A stretch of DNA of 64,000 nucleotides from Cystobasidium ongulense (taxonomy: Eukaryota; Basidiomycota; Cystobasidiomycetes; Cystobasidiales; Cystobasidiaceae). The notes beneath the pieces are model-generated. The model was not told where the DNA came from. It saw only the letters and a list, made by a program, of their open reading frames with translations, and ran no database searches. Positions 36,012 to 46,985 of the stretch are shown here, piece after piece. Where the stretch lies: the NCBI GenBank assembly GCA_022835595.1, contig BQUP01000011.1, positions 377,319 through 441,318 on the forward strand, written 5' to 3'. How positions within the stretch are numbered: position 1 is the first letter of the stretch; every line of letters starts with the position of its first letter. The translations under genes were made by a program, and so were the position numbers.

Positions 36012-37351
36012 TTATGCTGCTCGAGGAGCAAGACGAGCATCGTGGAGCATAGACGCGCGTGTCGAGACTTCCAAATTAACGCGGACGACGTTGGCTAGGT
36101 ATGAGACCATGAGAAGATCCTGCAGATGCAACAAAAAGTCAGTACACGCCCGGTAAATCGTGAATAAGAGAAGAAACTCACAGCAAGATGTGTGTTGAAG
36201 TCCTCTTCAAAGACGCCCTTTTGCGATGTAGGCAAAGGAACAGCAGCAAGTGTTTCCAAAAGGTATCTTCCAATCTTTACATCTCCCTTTTCTGATCCAG
36301 AGGTGACCTTCTTGACGTACTCGAGGACATTTTCAAGCATTGCTGAAACTTCGGAAAGCATGTTGTTCAATGATACGAGAGGTGCGACTAGCTGGGTTGT
36401 GCTTGGTGTTTGCGAGTCTGAGCGCATCATGGGAAGAGCCTTGCTGGATAGTAGTTCCACTGCGAGCAAGGAGAAAAGGATCAGTATGTACACTACCAGC
36501 ATACCATACGGGCCAGACAGAAGGGACCTACATCCAGCACGTTCCTTCTTAGCAACCTTCAACTCTGTCTTTAGCGGTACGAACAATCTATTAGGCGACG
36601 AAGCCTCAGAAGGAGCGAGTCCTAGCTTTCTGCTAGCGTATGCTTTGATTTGAAGTGTGTTGACGTCTAATGTGAGGTGTACTGGTGTTGCAGAGGTAGC
36701 GTACGAAGTTGGAGTCGTGAGGGAAGTTGGTGCTTGTGAGCAGAGGACAGTATACTCGTCGTGGATGAGGGGAGTCCACGAGTTGAGTTCAGGGGATGTC
36801 GCGTACCTACAATAACACAATAAACATATCAGTATGCCATACCTAACATATAGACCATTCCTGCAATCTACTGGGCAAGACTCACCATCCAACAACGCTC
36901 AATTTCGGGTTCGCCTTGACCATAATATCAATCTGCTGTCTGAGAGAGTCTGTATCTAGAAGTAACTTTCCCTCGACTTCACCGAATGGTACACCGAAAG
37001 AAGAGAAGACGTTTACTTCTCCGGCCTGTGTTGTGTTCGTATATCATTAATAGACAATGAGGATCCAGGATCAGCCAAATTCATCTTTTGACACGCCCAA
37101 TTCATGCACACTCCCGCTGCAGCACCAGCAGAGAGCGTATGCAACCAGGACTGTACGTATAGTTATAAACGCACCTCGTTCCGTGATCCCATAAGTGTGC
37201 CTAGCACTCTGTCCTGCTCTTGTCCATCCTGTCGCCTAGGTCTGCGGAGGTGCTGGTCGAGTATCGTCGCAACAGCAGCTGGGTGAACCGTGACCAGCGA
37301 GGGCGACTCGGCACTGCTGCTTGAAGGTAGGACTAGAGGAGTGATAGCCAT
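36012..37351 (-). CDS. EIF3F: Translation initiation factor eIF3 subunit F
   Basis: Five exons (37351..37175, 37025..36886, 36806..36532, 36459..36182, 36119..36012) give 325 residues. The MPN domain covers about 15-175: VTVHPAAVATILDQHLRR, RVLGTLMGSRNE, VNVFSSFGVPFGEVEGKLLL, NPKLSVVGWYAT and PLIHDEY. The JAMM zinc-ligand set of active MPN+ proteases is not present, as usual for eIF3f, so it is a structural MPN- subunit. The C-terminal part (LVSLNNMLSEVSAMLENVLEYVKKV and DLLMVSYLANVVRVNLEVS) matches the family's helical bundle that joins the eIF3 octameric core. The complex promotes 43S assembly on the small ribosomal subunit in the cytosol. Intron 1 is 149 nt, longer than the local norm. It lies downstream of the aspartate aminotransferase gene on the same strand. 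Confidence 0.93.
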
Positions 37352-37681
37352 GTCTGTAATAAAGGTGTTGACTTCTGTTAAATGGTCGTGTACGAAGGTC
37401 GATACCACTGCAAATGGCGGACCTCTGAACTTTTCGATGCTCTTCAAAAGCCCGATCACCTTTTTGTACGGGCGCGTCAAGGAGCAAATAATAAGGCAAG
37501 AGCAGAATAACTACTATTGTATTGGCAAGGTGATTACAGATTTAGTGCATTGTCTCGCACATTCTTTTCATAGTCTCATCTCGTAAACGTCACGCTGTTC
37601 CGCTATGCCATACTCGATCTATCAAATGCTATCAGAATGCATAGTCTAGCAGGTGCTAACAAATGGTAAGAAGGGTAACAT
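37352..37681. other. Intergenic region between AAT1 stop and eIF3f start
   Basis: 330 bp between tandem minus-strand genes, expected to hold the aminotransferase 3' UTR and the eIF3f promoter. No further feature seen. Confidence 0.4.
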
Positions 37682-39750
37682 TTACTTGGTAACTTCGTGT
37701 AGCGACTCGGCGAGATGTCTGACATTGTCAGGAGTGACACCAGCAACGGAGATACGTCCATCCTTGGTGAGGTAGACGTGGTGCTTGTTCTTGAGCTGCT
37801 CGACTTGTTCAGGTGTGATACCGAGGAAGGCGAACATGCCTGTGGTCGCACGTTCATTTCAGTACATTAAACATCTACGCGCGAGGCAAGAGTGAATAGA
37901 GGATAGAAGGACTAGACTCACCGATTTGATTGGTGATGTGGTCCCAGTTATGCTTAGATCCCAAATCCTTAACCAACAGATCCTTCAAAGCAGTTCTCAT
38001 GCCGATAATTCTATCAGCCATCTGTTTAACTTCACCTAGCCATTGCTTGTAAAGCTTCTCATCAGCTAGAATGGATCCTGCGATACGAGCTCCGTGGACA
38101 GGTGGGTTCGAGTATAGAGGTCGGACGAGAATCTTGATCTGAGAATCGACTCGAGCTTTCTCTTCGGGTGATTCGGTAACAATACTGAATGCACCAACAC
38201 GTTCACCGTAGAGACCCATGTTCTGAATAAACATGGAACATGTGTGTCAGTGTTGTGTTAAAATTGACAGTTGTGTTAGGGCATACCTTGGCGAATGACT
38301 GCGACAAGCAGATGGGAATACCCTCGGAGACAAAGTATCGAGGAGCGAAAGCGTCTGCGTCGATATCACCAGAAGCGAAGCCCTGGTAAGCCATATCGAA
38401 GAAAGCGAAGTGTTTCTTGCGCTGATGATTAGAAACGACACATGGTATCAGCCAGTGTCTAGGAAAGGCGAAAGACGTGAAGCGCGTAAGTGTACCCACC
38501 TTTACGATCTCAGCGATCTCCTTCCATTGTTCCTTTGTAGGATCTACACCGGTAGGGTTATGAGCGCAAGCATGGAGTAGTACAACACTACCGTCTTCCA
38601 ATTTCTCAATATCAGATTTCATTCCTTCAAAATCAAGTCCTACAGTCTTCTTGTCGTAATATCTATAGTGTTCTACTTTAAGACCTGCATCCTTGAAGAT
38701 AGGGATGTGATTACCCCATGTTGGTGATGGGAGGTAGATGGTCTTGGATGGGTAGAATCGTTGCAAGAAGGCACCTCCAATTCGGAGTGCTCCTGTTCCA
38801 GAGATGGATTGGGTGATGGCGATCTACAAGCGCGCACGCCATACAAGAGAGGCCATGAAGCGTAAGTTCATAGTTGTCAGAACATACTAAGGTAGGAGTC
38901 AGTCGCACCCTTCCCTCTTGTAGAGGCTTGCTATCCTTTCCATAAGCGAGAACGGCGGCGTTCTTGGTGAAGTCGCCGAATCCAGTAATAGGTAGGTATT
39001 CCTTGTCGTATTTGGCTTTGACGATAGCTTCTTCGGCCTGTTTTCATGCAACAATAAAAGGTATTGCGATGCATACACGTGAATATGAAGATTGACAGGC
39101 GCGGATAATTCGCGGAGCCGGGGTTTATATTGGACGATTGCGCATCGGAGGGTTTGGAGGGCGTTGCAGGGAATGGCATGGAGAAAGAGAGTTACATTAT
39201 GCATAGTAGCAGTGTCGGTCAATGGCAGTAGGTAGGTTATAGATTGATGAATTGCCCCGTAGAGAATGGGCGGAAGTGACGAGCAGGAACAAGGCACGGA
39301 CCGGAAGTGTAGAAGGTGGAATTTGGGCGTGGATTTCCATCGATGGAGGAGAAAGGCAGGAGGATGAACAGGAATACAAGCATATAATGAGCATGTGGTA
39401 GTAATCGAGTACTGGTGTGAGCCTCGACTAACCTCTCTGACCGATGGCAGGACAAATGGCTTTCCCTTCTCATCTCTGTATGCGCCAACACCGAGGTTGA
39501 TCTTCTTGCTGTCGGTGTCCTTCTTGAAGGCTTCGGTGACACCTGATGGGACATAGGAGGTGTAGGATGATTGTGGATGTGATCAGTATACTGTATCTGC
39601 GCAGTATTCAAGTCACCCACCTAGAATTGCATCTGGAGGACCAGCTGGTACATTTGCCCAAGTAGAGGCGAATGCTCGCGATGTGGCCTTCAAAGGTAGA
39701 GCGGCATGCGTGCGCCTGGTAGCTGTCTGGAGGATGGTTCGAGAGAGCAT
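37682..39750 (-). CDS. AAT1: Aspartate aminotransferase, mitochondrial
   Basis: Seven exons (39750..39621, 39542..39433, 39037..38909, 38823..38500, 38421..38287, 38222..37922, 37839..37682) give 428 residues. The N-terminus [20 protein letters not shown] is an Arg-rich mitochondrial presequence followed by [19 protein letters not shown], as in mitochondrial AAT. Fold-type I PLP marks are present: [49 protein letters not shown] and the PLP-lysine region [20 protein letters not shown]. It swaps amino groups between aspartate/2-oxoglutarate and oxaloacetate/glutamate and serves the malate-aspartate shuttle. Intron 2 (39038-39432) is 395 nt, six times the local norm, with normal splice ends. Confidence 0.96.
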
Positions 39751-40115
39751 GCTGAAGGTAGAGCGACTGTGTGGTGTCGAGTCGATGTTGCTTCAAGAGC
39801 AGAGCAGAGAGTCACCACCAGACGAGAGAGCCACACAGAGCCAGCGCGTGCGAACGCCGGGTATTGCGAGATTGTGAAATGGAAGCAAGTGAGTGGATAC
39901 AAATACAAGATGGCAGTCTACTAGGTGGATGAACAGAGTCACACCACTCCATCGCTGTTAGTATGCTGCATTCATGCTTCCTCGCTGCTCTGTATTCATC
40001 TCGATCACCTGCCCGCATGACGCTCACCTTGTTCGTGAATTGTATTCATCGTTCTTGCCTTCTCAACTACTCGCAACTATTCACATTACAATAGTTAAGT
40101 ACATCCATCTACACC
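39751..40115. other. Divergent promoter, AAT1 and LEA-like gene
   Basis: 365 bp between divergent starts at 39750 and 40116. No protein-coding content recognised. Confidence 0.4.
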
Positions 40116-41251
40116 ATGTCATCTTCAAACCAGACAGCAGGCCAGCAAGCCACAGACGCAGCCAGTCAGTAATCCTCTCTGTCTTCACGTTCATCCACTC
40201 CACTCGCGCTGAGACTTCTGACTGTTTCTGCCCATTTCAGACCAAGGTGCATCTCAAGCTCAAGGTCTAGCTAATGCAGCCATCAACAAGGCAAATGAGA
40301 TTTCTCAACAGCAGACTGGAAAGACCGTCAATGAGCATGGTCAGGTGAGTTTGGCCTGTTCCTCCCGCTGTGCCGCATAGAGACAGGAAAGAGGCGGGTG
40401 GCGCTTCGACTATCTCATGCGGGCAGGAAGCACCGAGATCTCCAGATCAACAGACTGACTCTCATTACACTCCCAGACCGTCACTGAAGGTGTTACAAAC
40501 CTCGCACACCACGCTGCGGACTATGCCAAGGGTGAGCGCGCTGGAGATGCTATCTATCTGAGAAGAGATAGCATGCATGTTGGGCCACCTTGAGATCTAG
40601 GACATCACTGATGCAGTGCGTTTGTGCCAGGCCTCGTCGGTATGGCATCTGAGAAGGCAGGTCAAGCTAAGGCTTCTGCCGATAACACTGTAAGCTTGGC
40701 ATACTCCAATGTTCAGGAGGAACGCTACCTGATTATCGCTCTGCGTCTTTAGCAACTGCCCGGCAACACAACACAGACTTTAGGTGGACTCATCGACGAG
40801 TCAAGGAACCTAGTCGGTAACATCCTTCACCAGGCTTCCGGGTATGTTTGCATCTCACCGTCGCCACTCCTACGTGTCCATCATACTGATTATTTTTCTT
40901 GCATACAGCGTCATTGCTGTTGGCGAGCAGAAGGCTGCTGAAGGTGCTGAAGCTGCTCAGAACCAGGCTCAATCCGGTGGCTACCTTGCATCAGGTGAGT
41001 CGTTGTGGTCTTCCTCTAGACCTGCTGCCAAGAGGGAGCCTAGCTGAACATGCCGATATTTACCCATTGGACTCAATGTAGCCCGAAACCTAGCTGCTCA
41101 AGCACTACACAAAGCAGAAGAACTAGTCGTAGTAGCTGAAAAGAAGGCTGAGGAAACCACCGAAGGTACCGATGCTGAACCCATGACTAGCAATTTGATG
41201 CAGGGTGCCAAAGCAGATATTCAAGCTGCTGAGCGAAAGGTCGAGCAGTAA
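40116..41251 (+). CDS. Small Ala/Gln-rich hydrophilic protein, LEA-like
   Basis: Seven short exons (40116..40164, 40241..40344, 40477..40531, 40631..40689, 40753..40841, 40909..40994, 41082..41251) give 203 residues in one frame. The start MSSSNQTAGQQATDAA follows an ACACCATG context. The protein is almost fully hydrophilic and built of loosely repeating amphipathic segments rich in Ala, Lys, Glu and Gln, such as GVTNLAHHAADYAKGLVGMA, EKAGQAKASADNTQ, EQKAAEGAEAAQNQAQSGGY and ALHKAEELVVVAEKKAEE. This composition is like group-3/4 LEA and other desiccation-protective proteins, which fold into helices on drying; no strict 11-mer register is evident. There is no signal peptide or membrane span. 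Seven exons for so small a protein is striking. A role in stress protection is inference from composition only. Confidence 0.75.
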
Positions 41252-43566
41252 ATCAAGAACAGATGTTGGACAACATACTAGTAAAGGGAATCAGTTTCGT
41301 GCTTTTACTACTTTCAAATTCCAGTGGTTCGACATTTCTGTAATCTTTTCAAAACTACAACAATTACATTGAGCTGCAATGAAGGAATCGTCAGAGATTG
41401 TGGGATCAGTTCATGACGACTCTATCTGATTATTGCACTGCGAGCGAATTATATGTGCGATCCATGAAATAACGACTATATCGTTCCTACTTTCGACCTT
41501 TTTAGAGTCGTTTTTGGAAGCTGAGACCGCTTTCTACATCAGCTTACTGCCGACATCAACGGACAGAGATCACCCATTTCATTACATATCTGCGAGATTC
41601 CTTGTTGCGAACGTGAGTGGCAGCTTCGAACGCACAAGCGTCAGCAATAAGCTTTTCTTCGCTGAATCGACGACCTGAATTTCAAGTGTGGGTAAGCTCA
41701 TAAGAAAATTGTATTGTGTCTACTGACCGATGTATGAGATACCAAAAGGGACATGTGGAGATTCTTCTATCAGGATTCCACGCCTACCATAGACAATGGG
41801 GGTACCTTGAGGGCAAGAGCCTAGAGGTACAGTGCTTACGGGGCGGTCTAGTTGAAAAGAAGGAGAGGTCAATTCTGGCGAGTAGGTCCAAGAATGATAT
41901 AAAGCTCACTCGCGAGAAGCGCGACGTTCGAAGTAATGTCCGTAGGTACGATTATCGCGTCGAGATCATAATTCTCGATTGCACCTAGTAATGCTACGCT
42001 AGTATTGGTATACCGTGAAACGGGCCGATTCTTCTCTTTGCACGTGTGATAGCAGAGTCTGAAGCTCTAGCCTCGGCAAGTGCATGAGGGTTCGTTCCGA
42101 TGACAACGTACAGCGTTGACTTGGCAATGCGCGCGAGATAAGCACGAGTAAGATCTTCACTCGTAAGATGACCATTCTGTAACCCATTCACTACTTCTTC
42201 CAAAGTAGCTGAATACAAATCAGGGAGCTTCTATGTGTTCCAAGGTTCAAAACCCCACTTGGAATAGGTCGGACCGAAGTAGGGGTGTGAGCGATACTGC
42301 AAACACTACAGCCACGAGAACGCCCCGAAGCCGCGAGTGCTGTTTCTTTTGCAGTGGTCTCGAAGCAAGCGTGAGCCCAAAACTTGGAATCTTCGACACG
42401 TGTTTGCAGGATGGCTAGTCTGCAGACATGCCGACACTCCCCAGTGTGTGCCTTCTACCGATTTCGTGTCGTCAGCAGCTGTAAGATCAAACAGACATCG
42501 TTAAGGAGCAGCAAGGCATACTTGAATACGGTTTACCCTGACCTATCTTCACCTTCACAACCAAGCAATCAATACTGTTTAGTGTCTGCCGTAACAGGCA
42601 GAGCAGATAACCGAGAATAGGCAGCTCTTTCGTCCAACGGAAGCATAAACAAAGGCGATCAGCCATATGTACATCGCAGCTTTAGCTGTGATACTTTTCA
42701 GTATTGATACAATTGCTCAGACGGTTGACGAGGCTTTTGTATCTTCAGCACAGTTGTGCCCGCTGTCGTAGTCTTCAAGCAAATAAACAAGAAACGAAGA
42801 CCGTTTTCAAGTTCCATGACCAGGAAATGCAGATTCTAAACAGCTAGCGTGATCAGTCCATTTCTTCGAGTCAAGCGTCGCGCATCCAAGTTGGGGATGA
42901 CCATACAATGTGCTTCACCATGGTGTGCTGTCAAGTTGCGGAAAACGCTGAAAGTGCCTTGTGTTAAGCGTATATCGATGTGACTTGGCCACATGGCATG
43001 ATCGACTGCTCCGGAAGGCAGAGCTCAGGGGAGGGAGATCTTTCAGAGTCAGCACAATAACCTACCGTAGTGACAGCCTCAGGTCTGATAAGACCGGTAC
43101 CCCCACTCACGTCGACGTCCAGTAGGACGCGCTTTTTCGCCTCCTACTGTACTTCCAGGAACCGGGACAAGCGGCGGATGAGTCCGATTTAGGGCAGATT
43201 TGATCGGGGATATCTGATCTGGAAGGTTTCTCAGGGCATAGCGCCATCTGATTTGCTGGGGAAAGCGCCAAATTGCGCATGGAAGATATCTGCCATCATC
43301 GCCGCCAAGCGCAGCAGCGAGAGCGAACTGAATTTTAATCTGCTGCCCCATTGTTTCCGCCGATGAAAACTCGTTCCAATCTGATTACGGTTTGATCAAT
43401 TGCTGGTACCGCAAAGTTGGCGCTCGAAACATCCTTGCTTGCTTCCTTAGCTTGCTCTCTCTCCACCCGGCTGGCCTTCCGCTTGTCCACCTCAAGAATA
43501 GGACCATCCACTCCGTGCACCTCGCTCTAGACATCGACACGACCCAATCGCAAGCATCTTCTCGCA
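41252..43566. other. Large gene-poor gap with an amidase relic
   Basis: 2.3 kb between the LEA-like gene and the siderophore transporter, the largest gap in the window. The only recognisable content is the decayed amidase at about 41557-42230. Minus-strand frames at 43079-43351 and 43335-43520 show no family and are not supported. The SIT promoter should be at the right end. Confidence 0.45.
41557..42230 (-). pseudogene. Decayed amidase (amidase-signature family) remnant
   Basis: The minus strand from 42230 reads KLPDLYSATLEEVVNGLQNG, then LTSEDLTRAYLARI, TNPHALAEA and GPFHGIPILA, the N-terminal signature of fungal secreted-type amidases. Directly after a stop near 41991, in another frame, comes LLGAIENYDLDAIIVPTD, which belongs to the C-terminal half of such enzymes. 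The roughly 300 residues between them, with the Ser-Ser-Lys catalytic core, are missing. Further on, VPFGISYIG, a 53-nt GT-AG intron (41675-41727) and RRFSEEKLIADACAFEAATHVR match the family C-terminus, with more stops and frame changes between blocks. The gene is therefore dead: an internal deletion plus later decay. The preserved intron shows it was once a normal spliced host gene rather than a processed copy. An acceptor-like ATAG precedes 42230, so at least one more 5' exon existed. Confidence 0.75.
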
Positions 43567-46170
43567 ATGGATGCCGAAGCTCGAGCTGGCTCAGGGGAGC
43601 ATCTTAAACAGATGGAGTCTCCCCCTCCTCACTATAGCGTAGCCACACAGGCTGGTGTCGTAAAGGCAGAAGGTGCGTACTAAAAGGATATGTTCTCGCC
43701 TGGCTTTCTGCTTCACAGGCTGATAAGTTAGTGTTTCTTACTCTAAAAAGCTCTTCGAAGCAAGAAAGTCTGGGGCAAGACTTCCACCGCAATCCTCTTT
43801 TTCGGTGTGTCACAACTGTGTTATCTGGTAGCTTATTCTTTGAAAAGATGCTGATTGTATATCATTCTCTCGTGCAGGCGTGGCACTCATGGCCTACGTC
43901 TATTCGCTCGACGGAACCACCACCTGGTTTTATCAGCTGTAAGGCTTCATTCATCGCACTGATTCCGATCGCACTTTCGGATTTGACATGAGCACCTGTG
44001 CTAATGAGCTCTTTCATAATTAGAAACACAACCAATGCTTTTGACCAGCATTCGCTCATTGGAGCTGTCGCTACTGTCTCTGCTATTGTCATTGCTGTCG
44101 GAAAGCCCATCGCGGCCAAATTCGCTGATGTTCTTGGAAGAACAGAGGTGAGGCAGCTTTGCAGGATAAAACGGTAGACCTTGGCAGCGCTGACATGTTT
44201 CGTCTTGACTTGCAGGCTTGGACTATCGCTATTGTCCTCTACACCGTCGGCTATATCATCCTGGCAGCTTGCCAAAATGTCGGTGGTTACGCTGCCGGCT
44301 GGCTCATCAGATCTGCGGGCTACGCTGCAGTCCAGATTCTTATGCAGGTATGTCCGCGATTCCTCACTTGTTACTGATATGCAGGAGCTGATTCGATTTT
44401 GAATAGATTGTCATTGGTGACGTTACGACTCTGCGCTGGCGTACACTGACCTCAGCTCTGGTTTCCGCTCCTGTAAGCTTGATTTCGCACTTGAATGATC
44501 ATCACGCTCTCTGACAGTCTTTGTTCTGTAGTACTTCATCAATGGGTATGTTCAAGCGTAAAGGCTGTTTGTGAAGGGTATGTACTCGAGCTCACATTCT
44601 GGTTTAATAGCTTCGTTGGCTCCAAGATCTCTGCAAGCATTCAGACTAGCGTCGGCTGGAGATGGGGTAAGGCTTTCAAGGTGAAAACCGGCGGCCAGCA
44701 GCAGACAGCTGATAGGCTTCACGACATTTCCAGGTTATGGCATGTTCGCCATCCTCTTCCCTATCTGCTCCATCCCAATTATCGGTATCTTGGCCTGGTC
44801 TCAGATCAAAGCCCGTCGTTCCGGCTTAGTACACAGCACCAACCCTTACGAAGCAGTAGTAGCTCGCGAAAAGGTTGCAAAGATCCCTCTGGCTAGGTCG
44901 CTACTTATCTGGTCCCGAGAAATGGACCTCATTGGTCTGATCCTCTTCACCGCTGGATGGACCTGCGTGAGTAGCAGAAGCGCGCGTGTTCTGCGCACGC
45001 CAGTGCTGACGTAGTCCGCCTTTATAGCTCCTTTTGCCCCTCACACTCGCCAACAGCGGTACCGTGCTCTGGAGCAGCTACAAGATCATCACCATGCTTG
45101 TCATCGGACCTATCCTCTTGATTATTCTCGCTTTCTACGAAGCCAAGTTCGCACACTACCCATTCATTCCTGCTCGTTTCCTCAAGAACCGTACCGTACT
45201 GGCTGCAGCCCTCATTGGCTTCTTCGATTTCATCTCTTTCTACCTCCAGTTCACCTACCAGTACTCTTTCATCTGTAGGTCCCTTGAACTCCTGAGCGCC
45301 TGTCTATGGCAACTAACATGTTCTTTGTAGCCGTCGCCAAGAACTGGACGCAAGAAGGCCAGAATTACTTCGGACAGACACAAACCATCTCCCTTACACT
45401 GTTTGCCATTATTGCTGGTGCAATTGTCGTCTATACCAGACGCTACAAGTGGCTCTTGCTATTCGGACTCCTTGTTCGATTGTTCGGTGTTGGACTTATG
45501 ATTCACAGCAAAGGAGCTCACGGTTCTGTAAGTTTTGCCAGCCTTCTTCAAGCGGAGATCCCAACCATCCTGACGATTTTGTTATTGCAACTACCAGACC
45601 GGCGAGCTTGTCATCGTTCAGATCCTGCAAGGTGCCGGAGGTGGTTTTGCTGCTGTCTTGGCTCAAACAGCTGCCCAAGCTAGCGTAGCCCATCAAGATC
45701 TTGCGAGTGTCACTGCGGTCATCCTGATCTTCGCTGAGATTGGTAACGCAATTGGGTCCGCTATCTGCACTGCTATCTGGCGAAATATCATGCCTGGCCA
45801 GCTTCAAGAAGCTTTGGAAGGTCTGACCAACCAGACTGTCATCGATTCAATCTACGCCAGTACCGCCACCGCAGCCACGTATGCTCCTGGATCACCTATT
45901 CGAGAGGGAACCATCCATGCTTAGTAAGTCGAATTCCTATCTACTCGTTGTAATAAGGCTGATCACCTGTTCTTGCGCAGCACGTACACAATGAAGGTTA
46001 TCCTGATTGTCGCCACCATCTTCGCGGTGATCCCACCTTGCTTGGTCTTCATGATGAAGGACATCAAGTTCGGCGACCAGCACAACGACGTTGAAGGCAG
46101 AGCACCAGGCGGTGAATCAGTTGACGATATGAGCTTGGACGACGGAGGAAAGAAATACCCGCATGCTTAG
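43567..46170 (+). CDS. Siderophore-iron transporter (SIT/ARN family, MFS)
   Basis: Twelve exons (43567..43672, 43878..43938, 44024..44147, 44216..44347, 44407..44472, 44532..44545, 44611..44666, 44734..44966, 45028..45274, 45331..45527, 45598..45923, 45981..46170) give 583 residues. SIT hallmarks are GVALMAYVYSLDGTTTWFYQ in the first helix and IAVGKPIAAKFADVLGRTEA (the MFS motif A equivalent). ILAACQNVGGYAAGW, FINGFVGSKISASI and VGWRWGYGMFAILFPI follow. The C-terminal extracellular loop and final helix TYTMKVILIVATIFAVIPPCLV are typical of the 14-span SIT group. It should import ferric siderophores, self-made or from other microbes, with protons at the plasma membrane. Such genes are usually controlled by a GATA-type iron repressor; no clear operator was identified here. 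Exon 6 is a 14-nt micro-exon. Confidence 0.92.
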
Positions 46171-46985
46171 AATCAGTTGTTCTCCCACCGTTTTTCCTGC
46201 GCACAAGCCTGCGTGAGGTCTTCGGGAAACACCGACGACTCATTCACTTGTGTGAATACCTGCGGTCTTTTTTCCATTCTCGAATATATATCAGTACTTA
46301 GGTCACACATTAATCGCTGTTCGTAATCATAGAGCATAATCCAAACGCCCAGCATTCGCGACCGTGGTTTGCTGACCTTGAGCCATTGCAACAATCTCGC
46401 AGTCTACCACCACTTTGGTCGTACCGCTACTACTAATGTCTGGACACCGCTCCCTTGCTTCATGGCGGATTGGAAGTCCGCGCTGGTAGAAACACGGCCA
46501 TTTCTGATGTGGCGCTCCAAACCCTTGGCTTTACCCTCGCCCCATCAAGCTTCAGACCCAGCTTTCGAGACACGGGATCACCCACAGCTCCCACAGAGGC
46601 TGATGTAGATTGCCTCTCGGGCACTCCCGAACCAGTCCCTCACACTGACACTCTCACGCCTGTAAAGCTAAACCACGTCGGCGACCTCCGTTCTTCGTTC
46701 GCCGAAAGGCTTGGCAAAAAAGAAGCAGATCCGTTGTCACTGGGCGAGTTTGCTCTGGACTAACCAATGAAGCTGGTGTGTCTTTAGCAGAACATGCCGC
46801 AACACCGCGATCAGCCGAAGCAATGCCGTTGTCCCGTTCTATTTCCCCCCTGGGGTTTTCCGCAAATCGGTAGCTGGAGCCCCCAAAGCTGACACTCTCG
46901 ACGGCTGAGCATCTCTCTTTCTTCTGCTTTCTGACTTGCTCAACAAGGAACTCTCTTTCTTCCAGTGAAGACCTCTCCAGCAAAA
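46171..46985. other. Intergenic region between siderophore and DAL5-type transporters
   Basis: 815 bp. It includes a 102-codon plus-strand open frame (46455-46763) without family likeness, which lies upstream of the next gene and could at most be an upstream ORF. No other feature recognised. Confidence 0.4.

Noticed and set aside
43079-43520. Minus-strand ORFs considered as further amidase or protease relics
   Set aside because: No amidase-signature or protease motif could be found in any frame.
46455-46763. 102-codon plus-strand open frame between the two transporters
   Set aside because: No family likeness, no splice context, low-complexity Pro/Thr content; better explained as chance ORF or 5' leader sequence.
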